A stretch of DNA of 64,000 nt, from positions 62,001 through 126,000 of the forward strand of contig JAIBAG010000003.1 in the NCBI GenBank assembly GCA_019695305.1. The letters are read 5' to 3'. Of the stretch, positions 1 to 8,761 are shown one piece after another. Below the pieces are notes generated by a model that saw nothing but the letters and a program-made list of their open reading frames with translations, had not been told where the DNA came from and made no database searches. Every line of letters starts with the position of its first letter. Within the stretch, counting starts at the first letter, position 1. This DNA comes from a bacterium. GTDB lineage: Bacteria; UBA10199; JAIBAG01. The translations under genes were made by a program, and so were the position numbers.

Positions 1-1304
1 CCATCGCCAGCGCGAACAATGAGTGCCGAGATAATGGCCAGCGTGAGAGGTATTTTAATTTTGATGCATGTACCCACTCCAACGGTACTCGAAATATCAA
101 CCGAGCCCCCAATGCTTTCAATGTTACTGCGTACCACGTCCATGCCTACGCCGCGTCCTGAGACTTCGGTAACTTTGGCCGCTGTAGAAAAACCTGGTTC
201 AAAAATATAACGTAATATTTGTGTGTCCGATAAATTATTGGCAATTTCTTTTGATACAAGTCCTTTTTCAATAGCTTTCGCTTTAATGATATCCGGATTA
301 ATGCCGCCGCCATCATCTTCAATTGCAATAATGATGTGACCGCCCTCATGAAAAGCCTTTAATGTAATTTTACCAACGGGCGATTTTCCAGAGGTGGCAC
401 GTTTGTCGGGCTTTTCAATGCCGTGATCGGCTGAATTACGCACACAATGTGTGAGAGGATCTTGTATGGCTTGCAAAATCTGGCGATCAATTTCGGTTTC
501 CTGTCCAATCATCACCAGTTCCAGTTTTTTTCCCGTTGCCTGTTCTAAATCGCGCACAATACGGGGGAGTTTAGACCAGGCATTGCCAATGGGTTGCATG
601 CGCGTTTTCATAACAGCTTCTTGTAAGCCCGAGGTAACACGGTTTAATTGCTGAATAGGGTTTAGATAGGGCGATTCATCTTCACCTCTTACTAATTGCA
701 ATAATTGATTGCGATTTAATACAAGTTCACCCACTAAGTTCATGAGTTGATCTAATATACCAATGTTGACTCTTAGTGATTGATCACTTGCAGGAGCTTT
801 AGTTTCCATTTTTGGCGTAGTTTCAGACTGTGCGATTGAAGCAACAGGTTTTGATTCTTGTTGAGGGGTATTCTGACTAGTTGTATCTGTTATGGCTGTT
901 GTATTTTCTTCTCTCGATATAATATTGTCAGTATCGAGTACGGATTTTAAGTTTTGAATAGCGACCGAATCATCGCCAGTGGGTTCTTCGCCTGTTCTTT
1001 CAAGGCACTCGGCAATATGTTTGACGATATCAATAGCAACTAGTATGGCGCTTATAGCTTGAGCTGTAACGGGGATGGCTCCATCACGTAGTTTAGCCAA
1101 AACATCTTCGGCCACATGAGATATTTTTTCCATGCGGCCAAGGCCAAACATACCACATGTTCCTTTGATGGTGTGCATGGCCCTAAAAATAATTTTTAGA
1201 ACATCCAAGTTGTCCGGCTTTTTTTCTAATTCAACAAGTCCGTTTTCAAGGCGTTCTATGTTTTCAGAGCATTCAACTAAAAATTCATTAAGAATCTCAT
1301 CCAT
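1..1304 (-). CDS. cheA: Chemotaxis histidine kinase CheA (3' end outside window)
   Basis: Autokinase of the chemotaxis array; it phosphorylates CheY and CheB. The frame opens with ATG at 1304 and runs off the left edge, so the end of the kinase domain and the CheW-like domain are missing. Visible in order: an HPt domain (about residues 1-105) with phospho-His44 in MHTIKGTCGMFGL; a short Ser/Thr/Gln-rich linker; the P3 dimerisation helices (VNIGILDQLMNLVGELV); then the ATPase domain with N-box HCVRNSADHGIE, G1 DDGGGI and G2 GRGVGMDVV. The linker of roughly 60 residues leaves no room for a normal P2 CheY/CheB-docking domain. It lies 79 bases downstream of the PAS-LuxR gene on the same strand, so the two may be cotranscribed. 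Identity is secure from the motifs. Confidence 0.96.
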   Translation of the reverse strand, partial: MDEILNEFLVECSENIERLENGLVELEKKPDNLDVLKIIFRAMHTIKGTCGMFGLGRMEKISHVAEDVLAKLRDGAIPVTAQAISAILVAIDIVKHIAECLERTGEEPTGDDSVAIQNLKSVLDTDNIISREENTTAITDTTSQNTPQQESKPVASIAQSETTPKMETKAPASDQSLRVNIGILDQLMNLVGELVLNRNQLLQLVRGEDESPYLNPIQQLNRVTSGLQEAVMKTRMQPIGNAWSKLPRIVRDLEQATGKKLELVMIGQETEIDRQILQAIQDPLTHCVRNSADHGIEKPDKRATSGKSPVGKITLKAFHEGGHIIIAIEDDGGGINPDIIKAKAIEKGLVSKEIANNLSDTQILRYIFEPGFSTAAKVTEVSGRGVGMDVVRSNIESIGGSVDISSTVGVGTCIKIKIPLTLAIISALIVRAGD

Positions 1305-1383
1305 TTTGCCCAAGAATACATTTATTTTAAATTATGGAAATGATGAGAAAATGAGGACAAGTATTGACATGATTAGTGACAAG

Positions 1384-2199
1384 CTATTGAGTGTTTTGGG
1401 TAGTAAGGTGCCGTGTGAGATTAACTTTATGATTTTTTAGGCCCATTTTTTTTCTCATGCGATTTCTATATGTAGTTACAGTATGGGTAGAAATATGAAG
1501 GAGGTTCGCTATTTCTTTGGTGGAATGGCCAATTTTAATGAGGTTTGCTACTTCTTCTTCTTTTTGCGAAAGTGGGTTATCGTTGTTTAGTGCAAGTATA
1601 GAGGAGCTATTATCAACTAATCCTAATATATTCTTTTCTAGTCTTAACATTAGTTGTGGCTTAAATAGCTTATTGATTTTAATTTGGTTTATCACGGGCA
1701 ATACAAGCAAGCATATTTTATTTTTTAAATTTTCTTTGATCTCTGTTTTTTCACTCACAAACGTTTCAATAATTTCTTTGATTGTTGTTGTTTTTTTCTC
1801 CACTTGCAATTTAAGTGATAAATTTTGTTCCTCTAGCAATGCCTCCGAATTTATGTCTCTAATATGACCAATAGCTATTTTTTGATCGATCAATTTAATT
1901 CCCCGGTTTCGTACCCAGCGTATTTCTCCGTTTGCTTGTAAAATTCTGTACTGGATATCAAAATTTGTTTCTTGTGGTGGTATGAGTATTTTGTCTAGAG
2001 GATGAATAGAATGAAACCAATAATTTATTCCTAAAGTAGAGTCGTCTGAGTCAAGGTTCCACAGCGTATTAAATCCATTGCTCATGTAATAGATGCTGCT
2101 AAAATTTTCGGTAGCAATCCAAAAACATTCGGATGTCAGTTTGTTAACGAGCGAGATTAATAAATTACTGATGGAATTTTCACTTAGTGACAGATTCAT
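1384..2199 (-). CDS. PAS-domain LuxR-type transcriptional regulator
   Basis: Probable DNA-binding sensor protein of 271 residues. The N-terminal part (about residues 15-120) looks like a PAS fold: the stretch FDIQYRILQANGEIRWVRNR followed by a GHIRDI strand is typical of PAS-PAC. A coiled-coil-like linker follows (LKLQVEKKTTTIKEIIETF). The C-terminus (about 208-265) is a LuxR/GerE helix-turn-helix: LSQKEEEVANLIKIGHSTKE then IANLLHISTHTVTTYRNRMR. No transmembrane segment or receiver domain is visible, so the signal is probably cytoplasmic. It sits directly upstream of cheA on the same strand and diverges from hflX. A 21-base inverted repeat in the divergent gap is a candidate site for it or another regulator. 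The ligand and target genes are unknown. Confidence 0.82.
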   Translation of the reverse strand: MNLSLSENSISNLLISLVNKLTSECFWIATENFSSIYYMSNGFNTLWNLDSDDSTLGINYWFHSIHPLDKILIPPQETNFDIQYRILQANGEIRWVRNRGIKLIDQKIAIGHIRDINSEALLEEQNLSLKLQVEKKTTTIKEIIETFVSEKTEIKENLKNKICLLVLPVINQIKINKLFKPQLMLRLEKNILGLVDNSSSILALNNDNPLSQKEEEVANLIKIGHSTKEIANLLHISTHTVTTYRNRMRKKMGLKNHKVNLTRHLTTQNTQ

Positions 2200-2256
2200 T
2201 TGTTTAGTAGAGAATGTTTAAATATTTTTTTAAAACAATTTAGTTTATTTTTATGT

Positions 2257-2317
2257 TTTTGTTAACAAAATAATCTATATATTTCATGTAGATATGGATA
2301 GTTAATGGGTAACTATC
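2257..2317. promoter_or_regulatory. Inverted repeats in the luxR-type/hflX divergent gap
   Basis: Two perfect dyads lie in the 158-base AT-rich gap between the divergent PAS-LuxR gene and hflX. One is TTTTGTTAACAAAA at 2257-2270. The other has arms GATAGTTA (2297-2304) and TAACTATC (2310-2317) with a 5-base spacer. LuxR-family proteins bind dyads of about 20 bp, so the second is a plausible operator for the adjacent regulator. Binding is inference only. Confidence 0.4.
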
Positions 2318-2357
2318 AATGTTGATGTGGATAATTTTTTTCTGACGGAGTTTTTGT

Positions 2358-3596
2358 ATGGAGTTTAAAAATGACAAGGCCTTTTTGGTTGGAATTGTTA
2401 AGCCTGGAGAAAAAATATCCATAGGAGAAGACTCTTTGGTGGAATTGCGTTCGCTTTCTGATACCTCGGGAGTGCATGTTATAGGAGAAACCCTTGCTGT
2501 TTTGCGCAAAATTACGCCAGCTACTTTTATTGGTTCTGGAAAAATGGAAGAGCTTGCAATGCTAGTGGCAGAAAAGTGCGCATCGGTGGTAATTGTAGAT
2601 ACCAATTTATCGCCAGCGCAAAATAGAAATTTGGAAGAAGGTTTAAAAGTGCGCGTGATTGATCGCACTAGTCTTATTTTAGATATTTTTGCTCAGCATG
2701 CAACATCCCGCGAGGGGAAATTGCAGGTGGAACTCGCTCAATACGAATATTTGTATCCACGTTTAACCGGCATGTGGACTCACTTATCCAAGCAACGTGG
2801 CGGTGGAGTGGGGTTAAGAGGTCCGGGTGAAACACAGCTTGAAGTTGATCGCAGACGTGCTCGCGAGCGGATGGTACATGTTAAAAAGAATCTTGAAAAA
2901 GTATCACAAAGTCGAAGTTTACATCGCGAAAAACGTGAAACTATCCCTATTCCTACCGTTACATTTGTGGGTTACACCAATGCAGGTAAATCAACTTTAT
3001 TTAACGCGCTTTGTAAGGCCGATGTGCTGGCCGAAGATAAACTATTTGCCACACTCGATCCCAAAACAAAAAAAATAAGATTGCCCTCTAATCGCGAAGT
3101 TCTTTTTACCGACACGGTGGGTTTTATACGCAATTTACCTCACCAGTTAGTTGAATCATTTAAATCCACTTTTGAAGAAGCTCGGGCGTCCAATTTACTT
3201 TTGCATGTCATTGATTACTCTCGTGACGATTATAAAGAACACAAAAAAGTAGTGGAAGACGTGTTGGCCGAATTAGAACTTAGCTCCATCCCCATGCTGA
3301 ATGTGTACAACAAAATTGATCTCAAAGATTTGGAACCTCGTCAGGAAGACGACAATGTTTATATTTCGGCTTCCAAAAAAGATGGTCTTCATCTTTTGCT
3401 CACAGCAATTGATAGTGCGCTTTCAAGTCGTTATCCTCTGGTTCATATGTTTTTGCCCTATCCATACGGGGCTGTGCTGCGTGATTTGTACAATCACGGT
3501 AAGGTAGAATGGACCAAAAACCAGGAAAATGGGGTAGAATTGATGGTGGCAATACCCGAAAAATGGGTCAAGAAGTACCAAGCCTATGTGATCTAG
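2358..3596 (+). CDS. hflX: GTPase HflX, ribosome-associated
   Basis: A 412-residue HflX, which splits stalled or heat-damaged ribosomes using GTP. The N-terminal glycine-rich HflX domain carries GPGETQLEVDRRRAR, typical of the family. The GTPase domain has G1 GYTNAGKS (about residues 204-211), G3 DTVGFI (about 251) and G4 NKID (about 317). The length fits the family. The start ATG at 2358 is preceded by GGAG seven bases upstream. It is monocistronic here: the upstream neighbour is divergent and a sigma-54 promoter begins the next unit 109 bases downstream. No terminator stem could be identified after the stop. Confidence 0.95.
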   Translation: MEFKNDKAFLVGIVKPGEKISIGEDSLVELRSLSDTSGVHVIGETLAVLRKITPATFIGSGKMEELAMLVAEKCASVVIVDTNLSPAQNRNLEEGLKVRVIDRTSLILDIFAQHATSREGKLQVELAQYEYLYPRLTGMWTHLSKQRGGGVGLRGPGETQLEVDRRRARERMVHVKKNLEKVSQSRSLHREKRETIPIPTVTFVGYTNAGKSTLFNALCKADVLAEDKLFATLDPKTKKIRLPSNREVLFTDTVGFIRNLPHQLVESFKSTFEEARASNLLLHVIDYSRDDYKEHKKVVEDVLAELELSSIPMLNVYNKIDLKDLEPRQEDDNVYISASKKDGLHLLLTAIDSALSSRYPLVHMFLPYPYGAVLRDLYNHGKVEWTKNQENGVELMVAIPEKWVKKYQAYVI

Positions 3597-3704
3597 AAGC
3601 GGCAATATTTTCCCTCTTTCCTATAAAGCCTTCATTTTTCCCTATTTTCTTCTTAAAAAATGTAATAATATCAAAGGGATAATATTTACTCTCCAAGGGG
3701 ATGC

Positions 3705-3720
3705 TGGCACTGGGCTTGCT
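3705..3720 (+). promoter_or_regulatory. Sigma-54 (-24/-12) promoter for the SLT-TPR-activator unit
   Basis: TGGCAC, five bases, TTGCT: a full match to the RpoN consensus with the GG and GC doublets ten bases apart. It lies 24 bases before the ATG of the lytic transglycosylase, on the correct strand. The downstream operon ends with a sigma-54 activator, so the unit may include its own activator in a feedback loop. No upstream activator site could be identified. Confidence 0.85.
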
Positions 3721-3743
3721 ATCTATAGAGGGCTGGAGGCTAT

Positions 3744-4481
3744 ATGATATCGTCAATTAAACCGCAGGTAGTTGATAAAAAAGAAGTTAATCCCAGTTTA
3801 TCGCCGGGGTCTCAAAACGTTTCCAAACAAAATCCCTATTATAATTTAATCAACAAATACATGGATACGGCCAGTAATAGTGCTTCTCCTGTTTCGGGTT
3901 TACCACACATAACAACTTTAGGTTCGGGCTTTGCTCATACAATTCGTGATTATTTAGCGGATGCGGGTCTTGTTGAACGCGAAGCGCATGCCGAGACAAA
4001 ACAGGCAGAGTCTGTTGCACCTAAGGTTGAGGCGCAAACCAACGCTATTCGTACACCTGCCGAGCATGCCAATCGTCATCCTATGCCAAAACTTGATAAC
4101 ATTTCGCCCGAAATTAAACAGGCCATTGAAGAGGCTGCTGATAAGTACGATGTTTCCAAAAAATTAATAGCCGCTGTTATTAAACAAGAATCTAATTTTA
4201 ATCCTAAGGCACGCTCAGCTGTTGGAGCTCAGGGGTTAATGCAACTGATGCCTGGAACCGCTCGTGATCTAGGTGTTAAAAATGCATATAATATCCGTGA
4301 TAATATCGATGGAGGCGTGCGGTATTTAAAAAGTATGATGGATAAGTTTGGTGATGTTAAAAAAGCTTTAGCTGCTTACAATGCCGGACCTGGAGCGGTT
4401 CAAAAATATCAGGGAATTCCACCCTATAAAGAGACAATGGCATATGTTTCAAAAATAATGGATAATTACAAAAAAGTATAA
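3744..4481 (+). CDS. SLT-type lytic transglycosylase, probably flagellar
   Basis: Cleaves peptidoglycan glycan strands. A 245-residue protein: an N-terminal region of about 120 residues of no recognised fold, then a transglycosylase SLT domain (about 122-243). The SLT domain has catalytic Glu149 in [13 protein letters not shown], then GLMQLMP (164-170) and the [10 protein letters not shown] motif (210-219). No Sec signal peptide or lipobox is visible at the N-terminus ([17 protein letters not shown]). This is odd for a periplasmic hydrolase and could mean export through the flagellar apparatus, as FlgJ uses. GGAGG four bases before ATG 3744 fixes the start. It heads a sigma-54 operon inside the flagellar cluster, where FlgJ (18.1 kb) lacks a hydrolase domain. 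A role in passing the rod through the wall is inferred. Confidence 0.88.
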   Translation: MISSIKPQVVDKKEVNPSLSPGSQNVSKQNPYYNLINKYMDTASNSASPVSGLPHITTLGSGFAHTIRDYLADAGLVEREAHAETKQAESVAPKVEAQTNAIRTPAEHANRHPMPKLDNISPEIKQAIEEAADKYDVSKKLIAAVIKQESNFNPKARSAVGAQGLMQLMPGTARDLGVKNAYNIRDNIDGGVRYLKSMMDKFGDVKKALAAYNAGPGAVQKYQGIPPYKETMAYVSKIMDNYKKV

Positions 4482-4484
4482 TTC

Positions 4485-6767
4485 ATGGCGCAATTTTTTA
4501 AACAAATATTGATGGCGGTGGTGTTGGGGTTTACCCTGGTGTATTCTGCTTGGGCAACCGACGCGGTAGTGCCCGCAGCTTCACCCGAAAAACCTGCTGC
4601 CGAATCTCCAAAAAAACTAGAGCCAGCAAAGGAAGCTACTCCATCACCTCCGCCTGTAGTGCCACCATCCGACCCTATTGCTAAAAAAAATGCGTTAAGA
4701 GACATGGCCGATTTGATTGATTTGGTTTCTCCCTCGCATGAGCCATATCTAGAGGTATATTTGCCTAAAGTACCCGAAATTTTGGTGATTCATAAAGCGA
4801 TCTATCCTTGGGAAGAAATGGGCTATCCCCAAATTAAGGATTGGGATTTTAATGCTAAAGAAATAAAAATTCACGAATATCACGATGTGATTGCTTTGCT
4901 TAAAAAGGATTTAGCAAACAAAGATACGCTTTTAAGAATGGAAAAAGAGTATCTTTTAGCCGATTTACTTTTAGTGACTGGGTTAAAGGATCGCAAAAAG
5001 GATTTGAATGATTCCTACAAGGCATATCAAGCAGCATTGGCTGATTATCCACGTTCATCCTATGGCTTGGCCGCTAGTTATCATATAGGTCTTATTCTAC
5101 TTAATTTACACCAGTACACCGATCTGATTGCGCTTTCTCGGCGTCAGGAAACCTTATGGTCTTCCGATGATTACTGGGCCAGTATGTTTCGTTCGCTGGT
5201 ACTTGAGTCGTATTATCAGCGTGGGCGTTATTTGCGTTTAGAAGATTATATTTGGGAGTTAGCTTCAAAAATTAACAAAGATGAACTTAAATCTCATTAT
5301 GCGCGCCGGTATGCCGATGCTCTTTTTTGGCAAAAAAAATATACCGATGTTGTGGAATGGTACAAAAACGATAGTGTTCGTACGTTTTTAAATGATGCTA
5401 ACGATTCGGCTCGGGCTTCGCGTTTGTATTATGCTGAATCGCTGTATCAAATTGGACGCTTTGTAGATGCCAAAAATGAATTTTTAGCCTTCCAAAGCTC
5501 GTTTGAAGGGGATTATCAAAAAAGCGTTATCATTTATCGTTTGTATCAGTGTGTGTTGATGGAAAAAAAGGATTTGGATACTTCCATGGAGGATTTTTAC
5601 CGTTTCTTTTTACGTGATGATCATCCCGTTATTAAAAATATGGCCCAAATCCAGTGGGCACGCCTTGTAGCCAAGCTTGATAATTCTCGTTTACATATGA
5701 ATGCGCACGTCTATATGGATGGGCTACTAGCTAAAGAAAAATCTGGAAGTATTCGTAAAGAAATTCATTATGTAAAATCTCTCTTAGAATGGCGACTTAA
5801 CGATCCAGCTCAAGCCTTTCAAACAATTGTTCGTGTAATCCCACGTTACTTCTTTCACGAAACAGCCGATGAACTTACAAAATCGGCCAGCGATATTGCT
5901 GTACAACTTTTATTAAACCAGGCTCCACATTATTGGGATAAAAAAGATTATGTAGGTTTTTTGGTGCAGTGCGATAGGTTGAGTACGTCCATTCAAGTAT
6001 CAAGTCTTAAAGAAGATATTTTGATGTGGGTTGGGCGTGCTTATGTAGAAAGTGGTATGGTGCCTTCTGGCGCTCGTTTATTTGAACGTCTTTTGTTTGA
6101 AATGGATGAATCTAAAAAAGGACGGTTGGCTCTGGAATTGGCACGTGCCTATGGTATTATGGGCGATACCGACTTTATGGGGCAGGCTCTCGATATGGTA
6201 AAGGCTGTTCCTTCCGATCCTCAAGAAAAAATTTTGTATTATTTAACTTGGGCTATTTACGATTTAGCTAAAGAACGTTACACCGATTGTGTACAGCAGT
6301 TTGATTCTTTGTTGCAGCAAGGTGTAACTGGTAGTGAGTTGTTTAATTATAGTTTGCAGGGTGCGCAGTGTGCGCGTAAGGGCAAAATGTATGACCAGGC
6401 TTTAAAATTTATTAGTCTTTTGGGTGCTAAAGATGATACGATTCCACAAAATTTACCACCAGAAATTATGCGTTGGTACGAAGAAGGTTTGTTTGAAAAA
6501 ATAAATATTTATGTTGAAAAGGGAGATACAGATAAAGCATTAAAATTGTTTGAAACCATGAAAAGTGCTTTTAACCAGTTTGACCCACCGGTGGAGACTA
6601 TATTTTTAATAGTTGATGCTTATCGCAAGGAGCATCAACCTGATATGGCGGCTTCGATATGGAAAACATACACCGAAGATTCTCCTACAATTCCAAAAAA
6701 GTTTAGCGAGCAATATGCCGAATTGTTGGAGATGTTGAGCCGGGTGGAACTGTTGCCGGGTGAATAG
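4485..6767 (+). CDS. Large periplasmic helical-repeat (TPR-like) protein
   Basis: A 760-residue exported protein of unknown function. It has a Sec signal peptide (hydrophobic core LMAVVLGFTLVYSAWA, cleavage near residue 24), a Pro/Ala/Lys-rich linker (about 27-66), then about 690 residues of helical, TPR-like character. Examples of repeat-like helices are SSYGLAASYHIGLILL, ARRYADALFWQKKYTDVVEW and ARLYYAESLYQIGRFVDAKN-type segments. Repeat boundaries were not assigned. The gene starts three bases after the SLT stop and is followed by the sigma-54 activator, so all three are likely one transcript. An envelope scaffold linked to flagellar assembly or wall remodelling is suggested by context only. 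It could instead resemble the TPR-rich N-terminus of soluble transglycosylases, but no SLT domain is present. Confidence 0.8.
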   Translation: MAQFFKQILMAVVLGFTLVYSAWATDAVVPAASPEKPAAESPKKLEPAKEATPSPPPVVPPSDPIAKKNALRDMADLIDLVSPSHEPYLEVYLPKVPEILVIHKAIYPWEEMGYPQIKDWDFNAKEIKIHEYHDVIALLKKDLANKDTLLRMEKEYLLADLLLVTGLKDRKKDLNDSYKAYQAALADYPRSSYGLAASYHIGLILLNLHQYTDLIALSRRQETLWSSDDYWASMFRSLVLESYYQRGRYLRLEDYIWELASKINKDELKSHYARRYADALFWQKKYTDVVEWYKNDSVRTFLNDANDSARASRLYYAESLYQIGRFVDAKNEFLAFQSSFEGDYQKSVIIYRLYQCVLMEKKDLDTSMEDFYRFFLRDDHPVIKNMAQIQWARLVAKLDNSRLHMNAHVYMDGLLAKEKSGSIRKEIHYVKSLLEWRLNDPAQAFQTIVRVIPRYFFHETADELTKSASDIAVQLLLNQAPHYWDKKDYVGFLVQCDRLSTSIQVSSLKEDILMWVGRAYVESGMVPSGARLFERLLFEMDESKKGRLALELARAYGIMGDTDFMGQALDMVKAVPSDPQEKILYYLTWAIYDLAKERYTDCVQQFDSLLQQGVTGSELFNYSLQGAQCARKGKMYDQALKFISLLGAKDDTIPQNLPPEIMRWYEEGLFEKINIYVEKGDTDKALKLFETMKSAFNQFDPPVETIFLIVDAYRKEHQPDMAASIWKTYTEDSPTIPKKFSEQYAELLEMLSRVELLPGE

Positions 6768-6810
6768 ATGTGATTTTGCCCTTGGTAGATTAACAGACTC
6801 TAAGGAGGTT

Positions 6811-8208
6811 ATGATGAAAGCGATTATTGCTGAAAAAGAACGGGCCATTCGCCGATTAGCGGTGTCAGTTTTTGAGAAAAAAGGTTTTGATGTTACTCGT
6901 GCCGAAGATGGGCATGGATTGGAAACTCTTTTACAGGAACGATCGGATGTACTTTATATAGATACAGCTATTCTTGATTCGCGTACCTTGTCTAGTATTC
7001 GCATTTATCAGGAATTTAATCCTTCTTCGGTTATTATTTTATCGGTTCATGATATTGCCAACTCACATTTGGGAATTTTTTCTGGCCCTGTTGAAGTAAT
7101 TTATAAGCCTTTTACCGATAAAGAAATTGAAAGTGCTTTAAATAACGCTTGTGAAAAAATGCCAAAGTTAGATCCAAGTATTCCGGAAGTTCATGAATCA
7201 GTTTATCTCGATTTAGAAACTCTCCCCAGTATTAAATCGCATCCTGGCATGAAAAAAGCCGTTTCTCTTATTAAAAGCGTGGCTGCCAGTGATATTACCG
7301 TTTTAATTAGTGGCGAATCTGGTGTGGGAAAAGAAGTTTTTGCGCGTACCCTTCATTCGCAATCACTCAGGGCCGATAAACCGCTAATTGCTATCAATTG
7401 TGCGTCGGTTCCCTCTAATTTGCTAGAAGCTGAGTTGTTTGGTAGTGAAAAGGGGGCTTATACCGGGTCGTCGCAACGTCGTTTGGGAAAATTTGAAGCG
7501 GCGCAAAATGGAAGTATTTTGCTGGATGAAATTAGTGAAATGGATTTAACTTTACAATCCAAATTGTTGCGTGTGATTCAAGAAAAAGAAATATATCGCA
7601 TTGGTGGCAACGAAAAAATAAACCTTGATGTAAGGCTTGTGGCCATGACTAACCGCGACTTAAAAACATGGGTTGAAGCCGGAAATTTTAGGGAAGATTT
7701 GTTTTATCGTTTAAATGTTATATCTATTCATATTCCTCCCTTGCGTGAACGAGTAGACGATGTGCCTGTTTTGGCCGAACATTTTATTGCCCGTTTTAAT
7801 CGGGATAATCCTGGACGCAATTTAAAACTTACTGACGATGCCTTAAAGCAGCTTAAAGAGCATACTTGGCCTGGTAACGTGCGTGAACTTGAAAATATTC
7901 TTCTAAGATCAGCTTTTTTAACAAAAGGTTCGCTTATGAACCGCATTTATTTTGATGAAAACCAGGCTCGCGATTTGGCATCAATACCCTTGTCTACATG
8001 TACTCTTGATGAAATGGAGCGCATGATGATTCAAAATGCGCTTGGCATGCATGACGGCAACCGCGTGCGTGCTGCAAAGCAATTGGGTATTAGTGTGCGA
8101 ACATTGCGTAATAAGTTACGGCAATATAGAGAAGAAAATAAAACGGGAGCTCCCCTTATTGCAGATGCCGGCGATGCCGATGAAGAAGAGGCTGTTTTGG
8201 CCTCATGA
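6811..8208 (+). CDS. Sigma-54-dependent response regulator, FlrC/FlgR-like
   Basis: Transcriptional activator of 465 residues. Receiver-like domain (1-110) with candidate phospho-Asp51 (VLYIDTAIL) and Lys99 (IYKPF), but the first acidic pair is reduced to AEKE. AAA+ domain (about 138-370) with Walker A GESGVGKE (168-175), sigma-54 contact loop GAYTGS (215-220; consensus GAFTGA) and Walker B ILLDE. Fis-type helix-turn-helix at the C-terminus (AAKQLGISVRTLRNKL). AAGGAGG at 6802-6808 points to ATG 6811 or 6814; an upstream in-frame ATG at 6760 lies inside the previous gene and lacks such a site. As last gene of a sigma-54 unit in a flagellar cluster, it most likely activates the flagellar sigma-54 promoters near 3.7 and 13.7 kb. 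Its partner kinase is not in the window. Confidence 0.9.
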   Translation: MMKAIIAEKERAIRRLAVSVFEKKGFDVTRAEDGHGLETLLQERSDVLYIDTAILDSRTLSSIRIYQEFNPSSVIILSVHDIANSHLGIFSGPVEVIYKPFTDKEIESALNNACEKMPKLDPSIPEVHESVYLDLETLPSIKSHPGMKKAVSLIKSVAASDITVLISGESGVGKEVFARTLHSQSLRADKPLIAINCASVPSNLLEAELFGSEKGAYTGSSQRRLGKFEAAQNGSILLDEISEMDLTLQSKLLRVIQEKEIYRIGGNEKINLDVRLVAMTNRDLKTWVEAGNFREDLFYRLNVISIHIPPLRERVDDVPVLAEHFIARFNRDNPGRNLKLTDDALKQLKEHTWPGNVRELENILLRSAFLTKGSLMNRIYFDENQARDLASIPLSTCTLDEMERMMIQNALGMHDGNRVRAAKQLGISVRTLRNKLRQYREENKTGAPLIADAGDADEEEAVLAS

Positions 8209-8754
8209 GTTTTCGTTATGTTTTGTTTTTTTAATGTTGTGACGCTGCAGATGATTCACGTATTTAATGATGATGTCACGGTGTGATTCGTCAATGTTTG
8301 TAAAACCTAATTCCACTTTATAAAAATTTCCTTCTTGTAGGCACGATAGTACTGTAACCTCGCATTCTACAGTTTTAAAAGGATAACCCGGAAAACCGAT
8401 GAGTATAGTCAGTATGTCTTCGTGAATGAGTGAAGTGTTATGGTTTAAAACCATTTTTTCACCACTTAATGTCACTGTTGTTTTGCGTAGTTCTATTTTT
8501 TTTTGTTCTACCGGTCTTTGTATGCTGTCGTAAAGTGAGTTTACTAAAACGGTCAATCGTGTTAAATCTTCTGTGTCTTCCCGTTCATTATATAAAAGAG
8601 AATCCTTAAAGTTTTTAATTTCCAAAGAAATAAGATTTAAAGTTGGTGGATAATCATCGGTCTGTGTTGTTTGATTTTTTTTCAGAAAAGCCAGATAAAC
8701 GTCTCCCGTTTCTTCATGGTATGAACTATTAGAATGGTTATCTGTTGTGTTCAT
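8203..8754 (-). CDS. PilZ-like domain protein, flagellar operon
   Basis: A 183-residue protein, last gene of the leftward fliD operon. The C-terminal half (about 85-170) resembles a PilZ beta-barrel: a VTLSGEKMVL strand, an ILTILIGFPGY strand, and a YKVELGFTNIDE strand followed by a terminal helix (SHRDIIIKYVNHLQR). The classical c-di-GMP-binding RxxxR motif is not evident, so binding may be lost or altered. The N-terminal part is polar and helical. It starts seven bases after the preceding gene ends and its 3' end overlaps the sigma-54 activator by six bases, tail to tail. A motility role such as YcgR-like braking is a contextual guess. Confidence 0.6.
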   Translation of the reverse strand: MNTTDNHSNSSYHEETGDVYLAFLKKNQTTQTDDYPPTLNLISLEIKNFKDSLLYNEREDTEDLTRLTVLVNSLYDSIQRPVEQKKIELRKTTVTLSGEKMVLNHNTSLIHEDILTILIGFPGYPFKTVECEVTVLSCLQEGNFYKVELGFTNIDESHRDIIIKYVNHLQRHNIKKTKHNENS

Positions 8755-8761
8755 AATAAGA

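Noticed and set aside
2240-2668. Frame antisense to hflX start
   Set aside because: Overlaps the HflX N-terminus and the dyads; no ribosome site, low protein-like character.
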